From positions 1-64,000 of the forward strand of contig CACERG010000005.1 of NCBI GenBank assembly GCA_902561795.1: a stretch of DNA of 64,000 nt, given 5' to 3'. Below, piece after piece: positions 25,855 to 34,264 of this stretch. The translations under genes and the position numbers were made by a program. The notes under the pieces are model-generated. The model ran no database searches and had not been told where the DNA came from. It was given only the letters and a program-made list of their open reading frames with translations. Numbering within the stretch: position 1 is the stretch's first letter; each line of letters begins with the position of its first letter. This stretch comes from an uncultured Bacteroidota bacterium. GTDB lineage: Bacteria; Bacteroidota; Bacteroidia; Flavobacteriales; Flavobacteriaceae.

Positions 25855-27261
25855 ATGAAAAACGCAAAATTTAATATTCTAAAAGTACTTTTTTTTACTT
25901 ATTTATTTATTCATAGTTTCTTTTCTATAAAAGCACAAACAAGCGGACTTGATAAAGAAGATGTAAAAGTCATAAAAGGAATTTATGATGAGTCTTTGAC
26001 AAGTCGAGACACCTATAAACTATTGGATCATCTTTGTAACAAAATTGGACATAGATTAAGTGGATCAATAGGAGCATCAAAGGCCGTAGAGTGGACAGAG
26101 ATGATTATGAATAGTTATAGCTTTGATAAAATATATAAACAAGATCTTTTTGTTCCTAATTGGAAACGAGGAAATAAAGAAGAAGTAAGAATTATAGGAC
26201 AAAAGGATGAAGAACTAAATGTTCTTGCACTTGGTATGTCTGTTTCAACTCCAAAAAAGGGTATTTCTGCAAAAGTTGTTGAAGTTCAGGGGATTGAAGA
26301 TATAGAGGTCTTAGGAAGAGATAAAATAAAAGGTAAAATTGTTTTTTTCAATCGACCAACTGATCAACGTTTAATTTCAACTGGATCTGCATACGGTGGT
26401 GCAGTGGATCAAAGAACTGCTGGACCTGCTGAGGCAGCAAAATATGGAGCCGTTGCAGTTGTTATTAGGTCTATTGGGACGGCATTTGATGATGTACCTC
26501 ATACCGGTGTTACCAGGTACGTTGAAGGAATAAAGAAAATACCTGCTGCAGCATTAGGAGTTAAATCAGCCGATAAACTAACACTAGCTTTAAAAAACAA
26601 TCCGAACGTAAAGCTATTCATTAAAATGAATTGCGAGACTCTAGAAGACGCACCCTCACATAATGTGGTTGGCGAACTAATTGGAAATGAGTTTCCTAAT
26701 GAAATCATAACTATAGGAGGCCATCTTGACTCTTGGGATGTTGGTCAAGGGGCTCATGATGATGGTGCAGGTTGTATGCAATCAATTCAAGTTCTTCGCC
26801 TTTTCCAAAAATTGGGAATAAAACCTAAAAGAACTATACGAGCTGTTATGTTTATGAATGAAGAGAATGGAACTCGTGGTGGATTAAAATATGCTGAATT
26901 AGCAAAGAAAAACAATGAAAATCACCTAATTGCTTTAGAAAGTGACGCAGGTGCTTTTACACCAAGAGGCTTTGGAGTCACAGCTGAAGTATCTACTATT
27001 AAAAAATTCAGATCATGGTTGCCTTATTTTGATCGTAACACTATTAGTTATTTTAAAAAAGGAGGTGGAGGTGTAGATATTAACCCATTAAATAGATTAT
27101 TAGGTACTCCCACAATCGGATTTATTCCAGATTCTCAGCGTATGTTTGACATTCATCATTCGGATAATGATTCATTTGATTCTGTACATCCTCGTGAGCT
27201 TGAGTTAGGAACCGCATCCATTGCTAGCTTAATTTATTTAATTGACAAATACGGTTTGTAA
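25855..27261 (+). CDS. M28 family zinc aminopeptidase/carboxypeptidase (CPQ-like), secreted
   Basis: A secreted di-zinc exopeptidase of 468 residues. A signal peptide (about 1-28, ending IKAQ) precedes a PA-insert domain (about 140-250) and the M28 catalytic core. Metal ligands are visible: His290 and Asp292 in GGHLDSWD, Asp302/303 in GAHDDGAG, and the Glu pair in FMNEENGTRGG near 336-337. A later DIHHSDND supplies the final His. It resembles plasma glutamate carboxypeptidase (CPQ), which removes residues from dipeptides and oligopeptides. The gene lies 54 bases after thuA and 11 bases before the DUF6702 gene. Confidence 0.92.
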   Translation: MKNAKFNILKVLFFTYLFIHSFFSIKAQTSGLDKEDVKVIKGIYDESLTSRDTYKLLDHLCNKIGHRLSGSIGASKAVEWTEMIMNSYSFDKIYKQDLFVPNWKRGNKEEVRIIGQKDEELNVLALGMSVSTPKKGISAKVVEVQGIEDIEVLGRDKIKGKIVFFNRPTDQRLISTGSAYGGAVDQRTAGPAEAAKYGAVAVVIRSIGTAFDDVPHTGVTRYVEGIKKIPAAALGVKSADKLTLALKNNPNVKLFIKMNCETLEDAPSHNVVGELIGNEFPNEIITIGGHLDSWDVGQGAHDDGAGCMQSIQVLRLFQKLGIKPKRTIRAVMFMNEENGTRGGLKYAELAKKNNENHLIALESDAGAFTPRGFGVTAEVSTIKKFRSWLPYFDRNTISYFKKGGGGVDINPLNRLLGTPTIGFIPDSQRMFDIHHSDNDSFDSVHPRELELGTASIASLIYLIDKYGL

Positions 27262-27272
27262 ATTTTAAAATA

Positions 27273-27794
27273 ATGATACTCAAGATAGCTTTAGTGCTAT
27301 TATCTTCTTTTTTTCTAAAAACCCAAGATGTTAAGCACGACTTTTATGTGAGTGTAACATCAATAAGGCATAATGCAGAAAAACAAAATTTGTCCATTAG
27401 GATTAAGTTATTTGCTAATGACTTAGAAAAATCATTTGTAGATGAAAAAGGATTTGGTTTAGGGATATTAAAAAAATCACCCAATGAAAATGCAAAACAA
27501 CTTATCGAAAAATATATTTTTTCAAAATTCTCAGTAATAGTCAATGAGAAGCTAATTAATATGAGCTTTGTAGAGCAGAAACGCGAAAATACCGAACGAG
27601 TCGAAGAGGACTTAATAATTTGTAAACTTGAAGCTTCTAATATCCCCAAAATTGATTCAATTAAAATAAAGAATCAATTTTTGACCGAAAGTTTTGATTC
27701 TCAAACTAACATCGTATTTATAATTGCAAATGGGATGAGGAAGTCTCTTAATCTTGACAGAAAAATTTCAGAAGGAGAAATAAGTTTTAATTAA
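27273..27794 (+). CDS. DUF6702-type exported protein
   Basis: The 173-residue protein begins with a short hydrophobic signal (MILKIALVLLSSFFL). The body contains KHDFYVSVTSIRHNAEKQ near the N-terminus, the pattern of the DUF6702 family, which in Flavobacteriia often sits directly behind an M28 peptidase gene as here. It has no cysteines in a catalytic context and no recognisable enzymatic motif. It is probably a periplasmic beta-sandwich accessory protein. No function is assigned. Confidence 0.7.
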   Translation: MILKIALVLLSSFFLKTQDVKHDFYVSVTSIRHNAEKQNLSIRIKLFANDLEKSFVDEKGFGLGILKKSPNENAKQLIEKYIFSKFSVIVNEKLINMSFVEQKRENTERVEEDLIICKLEASNIPKIDSIKIKNQFLTESFDSQTNIVFIIANGMRKSLNLDRKISEGEISFN

Positions 27795-27823
27795 GTCTTT
27801 GAAATATGCACACATATAAGAAC

Positions 27824-29314
27824 ATGAGATACTTTTTTTTATTTTTTCTTTTGACAATTTCAAAATATTCCATTATCTCATGTAACAGAATATCTAATTC
27901 AAATAAAATAAGTCAACCTAATATACTTTTAATTTTTACTGATGATCAAAGAGCTGATGCACTAGGTATAGCTCCAAACCCTCACATTAAAACCCCAAAT
28001 ATTGATAATCTTGCAAAATCTGGAATTTTTTTCCAAAATTCATATGTAATGGGAGGTCACCATGGTGCAATTTGTGCACCGAGCAGGGCAATGTTGCTAA
28101 GTGGTAAAAGTCTTTTCCATGTTTACGATCGTTTAGATGGTGTTGAAACTCTTCCAAATTATCTAAATGATCGAGGATATCAAACATTTGCAACCGGAAA
28201 ATGGCACAATGGAGCACCAAGCTTTGAAGCAAACTTTGAAAAGGGATCCAATATCATGTTGGGAGGTATGAGTGATCATTTTAAAGTGCCAGTAAAAAGT
28301 TTAGATATAAACGGAAAACTTAATAACTTAAATATTAGTGGATTTTCAACTGATTTATTTGTAGACTCTGCATTAAATTATATAGATAAGTATAACAAAT
28401 CAGAAAAACAGAAACCTTTCTTTTGTTATATTGCATTAACAGCACCTCATGATCCCCGTTCACCAGCCCCAAATTATTCAAATATTTATAAAGATGATTT
28501 GATTCCTGTCCCATCAAATTTTAAACCTGTACATCCTTTTAAATTTGACAATATGAATGAAAGAGATGAAAGTCTTGCCCCTTGGCCGCGTACTGAAAAA
28601 ATTATTCAATCTTCAATTGCTGAGTATTATTCTTTGATACAGCATATTGATGATAGAGTAGGGGATATTATCAAACGTCTCAAGGAATATGATTTATTCG
28701 ATAATACTCTTATAGTATATGCTTCTGATAATGGTCTGGCTCTAGGTAGTCACGGTCTTCTAGGTAAACAAAACTTATATGAACACAGTACTAAGGTTCC
28801 ATTAATAATATCGGGTCCAGGTATTCCAAAAGGCCAAACTACCAAGGCATTAGTTTATTTATTTGACCTTTTTCCAACTGTAACTGAATATTTAAAATTA
28901 CAAAGACCCAACAATATTGACGGATTATCATTGATGAACATCATCCAAAATAAACAAAAAGGAGTAAGGAAATCACTTTATACTGCATATAGAAATTCAG
29001 TAAGAGCGGTTAGGGATAAAGATTGGAAATTAATTTATTATCCTAAAATTAATTATACTCAATTATATAATCTTAAAAATGATCCCTATGAACTAAATAA
29101 TCTAGCTAAAAATTCTGAAAATCAGATCAAAGTTGATAAAATGATGAAACTCTTAAGTTATCACAGAGACGCTACAGATGATACTATAAATCTTAAACCT
29201 TTGAAAACTCAGAGTAAAGAATACGATTATAAAAAGTTAGTTCAAAATTTAGATCAATGGCAGCCAAAATATATTATAGATAAATATTTTCCAGAAGGGA
29301 CTAAAAGAGAATAA
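27824..29314 (+). CDS. Sulfatase (Cys-type), lipoprotein
   Basis: A type I sulfatase hydrolysing sulfate esters, 496 residues from the ATG of MRYFFLFF. I chose this start because it gives a clean lipoprotein signal with lipobox IISC (Cys20). A metal-binding Asp pair occurs in IFTDDQRAD. The active-site sequence CAPSR (84-88) carries the Cys converted to formylglycine. GKWHNGAP and YASDNGLALGSHG are further sulfatase blocks. Maturation needs a sulfatase-modifying enzyme, which is not in this window. It is co-directional with the Gfo/Idh, ThuA and M28 genes, and its stop lies six bases from the convergent CotH gene. The substrate, perhaps a sulfated algal glycan, is inferred from habitat only. 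Confidence 0.92.
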   Translation: MRYFFLFFLLTISKYSIISCNRISNSNKISQPNILLIFTDDQRADALGIAPNPHIKTPNIDNLAKSGIFFQNSYVMGGHHGAICAPSRAMLLSGKSLFHVYDRLDGVETLPNYLNDRGYQTFATGKWHNGAPSFEANFEKGSNIMLGGMSDHFKVPVKSLDINGKLNNLNISGFSTDLFVDSALNYIDKYNKSEKQKPFFCYIALTAPHDPRSPAPNYSNIYKDDLIPVPSNFKPVHPFKFDNMNERDESLAPWPRTEKIIQSSIAEYYSLIQHIDDRVGDIIKRLKEYDLFDNTLIVYASDNGLALGSHGLLGKQNLYEHSTKVPLIISGPGIPKGQTTKALVYLFDLFPTVTEYLKLQRPNNIDGLSLMNIIQNKQKGVRKSLYTAYRNSVRAVRDKDWKLIYYPKINYTQLYNLKNDPYELNNLAKNSENQIKVDKMMKLLSYHRDATDDTINLKPLKTQSKEYDYKKLVQNLDQWQPKYIIDKYFPEGTKRE

Positions 29315-29320
29315 TATTTT

Positions 29321-30712
29321 TTATTGTTTTAATGACTCACTTATTGAATATTTCAAATAATTCACACTTTCCTGCCACAATTTAAGATTTGGCTCTTTCT
29401 CACCAAAAATTTGGTTGGCTCTTTCAACTTCAGTTTCTATTTGAGATGACCATTTGTTTAGAAGTAAATTGATGTTAGACATATTAAACAACTCATTTTT
29501 AAAAATTGTATCTAGTTCATAGTATCTATCTTTAAAGTCTTTATAAGAACCAATTATTTTATCACAAGCTGCTGACTTTTGCAATAAATTAAATGAACCG
29601 TATCTGAATCCATTACATTCATTAGAAGTATTATACCATTTATCCCTAATCGGAGTCACTGGATTTAAATTTTGAATCAAATTTTCGAAAGAATTGTCTA
29701 AGTCCCATGGAATTAGCTGTAGCTTGTCTTCAGTTGGATCTTCATACCAGTAGTAATTGTGATTCTCAAAAATTTCATTTTCTTGGTGATAAAAATGTAA
29801 GAATCCGTCATCATTAGCAATTCTTCTATCAACAACTAGGGTTTTCAAAAAAAGATCTTGATTAATCCATTGATTAACAATAGCTTTTGAGCCGTAAAAA
29901 TCTGTTGCGCCCAATAAATCTGAAAATCGTTTCATTTTTGACACATCTGATGCTTCTTCATTTGTTTTTAATCCTCCAACAAAATAATCTTCAGTTTGAG
30001 AATTACCAGTGCTTTCAACTGGCCAAACTTCTTTATATAAATTGCCGTCTGGTTTTTCAAAATGTTTATTTGTGAAAGGACCATCTACATTTTCTGTATT
30101 TGCAAAAATTCCGTTGAACTCTCCATTTATATAAATTAAGGCATGATTTGATCTTGGAGCAATAATACCAAATTTTCTGAACATATAATATCCCAATCGT
30201 TCATGCATTTTTGTTGGATCGAGGTTTTGAGAATGAAATTGCAGTTTTTTTAGATTATAAAACTTTTTATTTCCTCTCCAATTAAATTTAATTTTCATGG
30301 AGAGTTTTGGACATGTTTTATATCCACTGGGGTTAGCCCAATCCTCATTTGACAGACAACCTACCCATGCACCAATAGAACCTTTATATCTAACACCTAC
30401 ATTTTTAACTATTTTGTTTTCAAAAACTAAATGACCTTCAACATATTTCTCTGCTGCTGGATTTCTATCAATTTTATCTAAGTTTTTTTCTGTTATATAA
30501 ATATCAAATCTGTGCAGTTTATCTTGATCATATATATAGTCAGATAAATGTCTTTCGTCATTGTTATATTCATCAAATGAGTTTATAATTTGATTTATAG
30601 GTTCCTCGTAATTTTCAGTTGTTTCATCAGTTGAGGTTGAAAAGATTTCTTTTTCTGTGGTACAACAAAATATAGTTAAAAGGAGTAATATATTTGCAAA
30701 ACATCTTTTCAT
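29321..30712 (-). CDS. CotH kinase family lipoprotein
   Basis: The 463-residue protein starts at the ATG of MKRCFANILLLLTIFCC, a lipoprotein signal with the acylated Cys at about 16-17. The body has the CotH-family order of motifs: GVRYKGSIGAWV, KLQFHSQNLDPTKMHERLGYYMFRKFG, NHALIYINGEFNGIFANTENVD and the Asp-containing LIPWDLDNSFENL. CotH proteins are atypical kinases of the spore coat and of many bacterial secreted proteins, and their bacterial substrates are mostly unknown. No neighbour suggests a partner, and it is convergent with the sulfatase gene. Surface anchoring is inferred from the lipobox. Confidence 0.87.
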   Translation of the reverse strand: MKRCFANILLLLTIFCCTTEKEIFSTSTDETTENYEEPINQIINSFDEYNNDERHLSDYIYDQDKLHRFDIYITEKNLDKIDRNPAAEKYVEGHLVFENKIVKNVGVRYKGSIGAWVGCLSNEDWANPSGYKTCPKLSMKIKFNWRGNKKFYNLKKLQFHSQNLDPTKMHERLGYYMFRKFGIIAPRSNHALIYINGEFNGIFANTENVDGPFTNKHFEKPDGNLYKEVWPVESTGNSQTEDYFVGGLKTNEEASDVSKMKRFSDLLGATDFYGSKAIVNQWINQDLFLKTLVVDRRIANDDGFLHFYHQENEIFENHNYYWYEDPTEDKLQLIPWDLDNSFENLIQNLNPVTPIRDKWYNTSNECNGFRYGSFNLLQKSAACDKIIGSYKDFKDRYYELDTIFKNELFNMSNINLLLNKWSSQIETEVERANQIFGEKEPNLKLWQESVNYLKYSISESLKQ

Positions 30713-30797
30713 TTTAAATAGATAACACAAAGAGGGTTAAAACAATATCTACGAATGCTTTTAATTTATAAGTTGACATAAATTATTTATTGTTGGT

Positions 30798-31952
30798 TCA
30801 AGAAAATTCTTTAATTAAGTTTTGAATCATTCCAACCCCTCTATTTAGTTGATCCTTTGATATAAATTCATCTCCTCTATGGGCTTGGGCAATATCGCCT
30901 GGACCACAAATTGCTGTATTAAATCCTTGATTTGCAAAGTGACCTGCTTCGGCAGCAAAGGAAACTGTATCCCAACTTGAATTTCCTGAAATTTTTTTAA
31001 TAAGTGACAAAATTTCATCGTTTTCTGAGGTATCTAAATGTGGTACTACAGGGTGGTTCTCAATGTTTTTTATTCTAAAATCTGGATAAATTCTACGCAA
31101 TTGATCTTCTCTTTCTTCACAATATTGCTCAAATTCAGATATAATTGAAAAAATATCATCTCTTGGAATTGTCCTTAAATCCCAAGAAAAATGGACCTTA
31201 TCAGCTATTACATTTGGTGCTATACCTCCATTTATTACTCCTATATGAATAGAAGAATGAGGTGGATTAAATCTTTTGTCGACACGACCTTCTTCTATTA
31301 AAGAGTTCATTTTATTTTCAAGCCATAAAATTAGACGCATGGCCTCATGAATAGCACTGACTTCCTGTTTGATTCTGCTGCTATGACCAGCAGAGCCATT
31401 CACATAAGTATCCATTATATAGATTGCTTTTTGACCGATAATAGGCTCCATCATTGAAGGTTCTCCGATTATTGCAAATTTTGGTGTTTCTTCATAAAAA
31501 TTATTTAATGCTTTTGTAAGATCTGGTGCTGCAAGACATCCTACTTCCTCATCATAGCTAAATGCAAAATATATAGGCTTTTTTAAATCTGCATTTACCA
31601 TTTCTGGTAAAGTAGCCAAACAGCAAGCTAAAAAACCTTTCATATCTGCTGAACCTCTTCCATAAAGTTTTCCATCACCTTTATCAGTTAAAGTAAAAGG
31701 ATTTGAAGTCCATTTTTGCCCTTCTACTGGAACAACGTCCATATGTCCAGATAAAATAACCCCTCCCTCTTTGGGTGGTCCAATTCTGCAATGTAATGAA
31801 GCTTTATTTTCATTTTTGTTTGGTACTAAATTAACTTCTACTTTGTAAGATTCTAGATATTCTTTTATCCAGTTTAGTATTGTCATATTACTTTCACCAC
31901 CAAGAATTGGAAATGAAACTAGTTTTGCTAAAATCTTTTCTACATTCATCAT
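30798..31952 (-). CDS. Acetylornithine deacetylase / M20 family N-acyl amino acid hydrolase
   Basis: A cytoplasmic M20 metallo-hydrolase, 384 residues, best matching ArgE. Metal ligands are visible as His70 and Asp72 in LSGHMDVVPVEG and Asp103 in GRGSADMKGF. The Glu pair in YDEEVGCLA is the general-base/ligand motif. AGHFANQGFNTAICGPGDIAQAHRGDEF near the C-terminus is ArgE-like. There are no arginine biosynthesis genes nearby. It is separated by three bases from the upstream YfcC-type transporter gene, so it more likely deacylates an imported N-acyl amino acid than works in arginine synthesis. That role is inference. Confidence 0.85.
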   Translation of the reverse strand: MMNVEKILAKLVSFPILGGESNMTILNWIKEYLESYKVEVNLVPNKNENKASLHCRIGPPKEGGVILSGHMDVVPVEGQKWTSNPFTLTDKGDGKLYGRGSADMKGFLACCLATLPEMVNADLKKPIYFAFSYDEEVGCLAAPDLTKALNNFYEETPKFAIIGEPSMMEPIIGQKAIYIMDTYVNGSAGHSSRIKQEVSAIHEAMRLILWLENKMNSLIEEGRVDKRFNPPHSSIHIGVINGGIAPNVIADKVHFSWDLRTIPRDDIFSIISEFEQYCEEREDQLRRIYPDFRIKNIENHPVVPHLDTSENDEILSLIKKISGNSSWDTVSFAAEAGHFANQGFNTAICGPGDIAQAHRGDEFISKDQLNRGVGMIQNLIKEFS

Positions 31953-31955
31953 AAA

Positions 31956-33359
31956 TTAATTATAGTCAATAGCTACTGCAACAATTAATGCCAAAAAAGC
32001 AATTATAATTAGTACAATTAAAACTGGAAAAATAAATCTTATCCATCTATCAATAGGTACTCTACTCATACTAAGCATTGCAATTAAACCACCAAGCGTT
32101 GGGTTTATAAGGTTTGTTAGACCGTCTCCAACTTGAAATGCTAAAATAGTAATTTGTCTGTTTAGGCCAAGAGATTCGCCTAAAGGTATCATTACTGGGA
32201 GTGTAGCAAGTGCTTGTCCACTTCCGGAAGGGATAAAGAAATTAATAAATGATTGAGAGATAGACATGCAGATAGCCGAAAGATAAAGAGGAAGACCTTC
32301 CAAAATAATTGAAAGTTGATATGAAATTGTATCTCCAATATTTCCCATTTCCATCAAAACTTTAATAGTTGTTGCAAAACCAACCATAAATGCTCCAGGA
32401 GCCGCTAAAGCGACTGATTCAAGAACAATTTTACTCATTGAATTACCTCCCATTTTAGAGAATAAGCCAGTCAAAAAGGCAATTATCAAAAAAACAGCAG
32501 ATAACTCATTAATATGCCAATCTAAATTAAAAACACCATATATGATTAAAATTAGGCCTAAAACAAAAATTCCAATAATCGACCAATTAGTTATACTCAA
32601 TGAATAATCTTTAATTGGTTTAGATAGAGTTAAATTTTTTGTATTTAAACCTATTGCTAAACTTTCCTGGTCATTTAAAATTATTTTTTTAAAATATCTG
32701 ACATTATACAATGCCATTACAATAAGTCCGATAGAACATAGAATTGTTCTTAAAAATGCTCCAGAAAACATTGGAAGCTCTGCTATTTTGTGACCAGTAC
32801 CAATAGTATATGGATTTATTGGGGATAGTCCAAAGCCAACTGTCATAGCCCCAACTGATATACCAGCAGCAAGAATCAAATCACCACCTAAAGCTAAACT
32901 TAAGACAGCAGCTACAGGTATTAAAGCGATGTTATTCTCAAGTCCAACTGAAACACCTAAAAGACCATAGGCAAATGTCATAATAACAACAATCAAGTAT
33001 TTCCTTTTTAATCCCATTTTTCTTATGAGAGTTCCAATTGCATTTTCTATTGCTTTAGATTTTTCCATAAATCCGAACATAATTCCTCCAGCAAGTACAA
33101 TAAAAATTATTTCAGATGCAGACTTAAAACCAAGTGGTATAGCTTTAAACATTTGTAAAATCCCTATTGGGGTTGAATCAATTACTTTGTATGAATCTGG
33201 TACTACAGTACTTCTTCCATCCAAATTTATCCTTTCATATGTGCCAGCTGGAAGTATATATGTCATTGCTGTAACTAGAAGAATTATACAAAAAACTATT
33301 GTTATTGCATGTGGTACTCTTTCAAAAAAAGACTTTTCTATAATATTTTTTTTTGTCAT
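31956..33359 (-). CDS. YfcC/DcuC-type membrane transporter
   Basis: A polytopic inner-membrane protein of 467 residues with about 12 hydrophobic segments. Characteristic stretches are AMTYILPAGTYERI near 31-44, EIIFIVLAGGIMFGFMEKSKAIE near 83-105 and SINFFIPSGSGQALATLP-like FINFFIPSGSGQALATLPVMIPLGE near 370. This is the pattern of the YfcC branch of the C4-dicarboxylate/arginine-ornithine antiporter superfamily. Cargo is not known for this branch. Operon pairing with an ArgE-like hydrolase suggests import of N-acylated amino acids or small peptides. A TAGGTTTG promoter element lies just upstream. Confidence 0.85.
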   Translation of the reverse strand: MTKKNIIEKSFFERVPHAITIVFCIILLVTAMTYILPAGTYERINLDGRSTVVPDSYKVIDSTPIGILQMFKAIPLGFKSASEIIFIVLAGGIMFGFMEKSKAIENAIGTLIRKMGLKRKYLIVVIMTFAYGLLGVSVGLENNIALIPVAAVLSLALGGDLILAAGISVGAMTVGFGLSPINPYTIGTGHKIAELPMFSGAFLRTILCSIGLIVMALYNVRYFKKIILNDQESLAIGLNTKNLTLSKPIKDYSLSITNWSIIGIFVLGLILIIYGVFNLDWHINELSAVFLIIAFLTGLFSKMGGNSMSKIVLESVALAAPGAFMVGFATTIKVLMEMGNIGDTISYQLSIILEGLPLYLSAICMSISQSFINFFIPSGSGQALATLPVMIPLGESLGLNRQITILAFQVGDGLTNLINPTLGGLIAMLSMSRVPIDRWIRFIFPVLIVLIIIAFLALIVAVAIDYN

Positions 33360-33387
33360 TTTTTAAAGATCAGGTGATACATAATTG

Positions 33388-33395
33388 CAAACCTA
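33388..33395 (-). promoter_or_regulatory. -7 promoter element of the yfcC-argE pair
   Basis: TAGGTTTG on the minus strand matches TAnnTTTG and lies 28 bases before the ATG at 33359. No -33 TTG is evident at the normal distance, so confidence is limited. Confidence 0.4.
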
Positions 33396-33523
33396 TGCGC
33401 TTTATATAAATTTTCGGCTCTCTTTAGAATATGGCTTATCATTTTAAAACTTCATTAATAAAATTACATCAAAACTTTCTTTTTATATTTAATCAAATAA
33501 TAATAACAACAAAGATCTTAAAA

Positions 33524-34063
33524 ATGTCACAGGTTAAAGCTCTAATAAATTCTGTTGAAAAATCGCGAGCTAGTTATTTAAATACGGTACAAATACTTTC
33601 AAAGGATAAAATAGAATTCAAAAAAAATGAGAATTCTTGGAATATCATTGAAATAACAGAACACCTTTATTGGGCAGAATTTTTGGGAGTTGCAGTTATG
33701 GCAAAAGTTTTAAATGAAATTTTAGAGGGTAAAAAAGAGCTTAAATATGACTCAAAAAATAAAGGGTTGTCAATAGAAAAGATAATTGATTTAACATGGA
33801 AAGAAAAAGAAAAAGTTCCTGATATTGCGGCTCCACGTGTAAGGGGATCATTTAAATTTTGGATCACCTCATTTAAGAGTCTTCAAAATATTCTTTTTGT
33901 ATTTGGAAACAAACTAACCGATGATATGTTACGTGTTATTGCGCACGCACATCCTATTTCAGGAGAGTTGGACTTTCATCAAAGGCTTGAATTTCTTCGG
34001 TATCACATAGAAAGACATCATTTACAAGCAAAAGGGAATATTAAAAATTTTCTTGGAAGCTGA
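33524..34063 (+). CDS. DinB-like four-helix protein
   Basis: The 179-residue protein starts at the ATG of MSQVKALINSVEKSR. Longer in-frame starts add a Phe/Ile-rich tail without homology character. The sequence is helical and has the DinB_2 pattern: ENSWNIIEITEHLYWAE with a His near 50, and later HAHPISGELDFHQRLEFLRYHIERH with metal-binding-type His residues near the C-terminus. DinB-like proteins are four-helix bundles, often zinc- or nickel-binding thiol-dependent transferases or damage-induced proteins of unknown role. It stands alone between the YfcC operon and the ATP-grasp operon. Confidence 0.78.
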   Translation: MSQVKALINSVEKSRASYLNTVQILSKDKIEFKKNENSWNIIEITEHLYWAEFLGVAVMAKVLNEILEGKKELKYDSKNKGLSIEKIIDLTWKEKEKVPDIAAPRVRGSFKFWITSFKSLQNILFVFGNKLTDDMLRVIAHAHPISGELDFHQRLEFLRYHIERHHLQAKGNIKNFLGS

Positions 34064-34264
34064 TTAAAACTTCAATAATTGTTTTCTTATGGGGAAGTTT
34101 TAGAAAAATTAATTTTTAATATTATTGTATTTTTTATTAATTTATTTAGACAAATCTTTAAAAAAAAGATCAAATAATAATTAATATTTAATTTTTTTCT
34201 TTCTCATAGTAAATTATTATAAATGTAGGGGAGGTAATTTATATTTTAGAATCAAACAACTTAT

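Noticed and set aside
34064-34264. Small gene behind the GGGGAGGT at 34228
   Set aside because: No ATG, GTG or TTG follows at a suitable distance, and the nearest frame ends at the stop at 34247.
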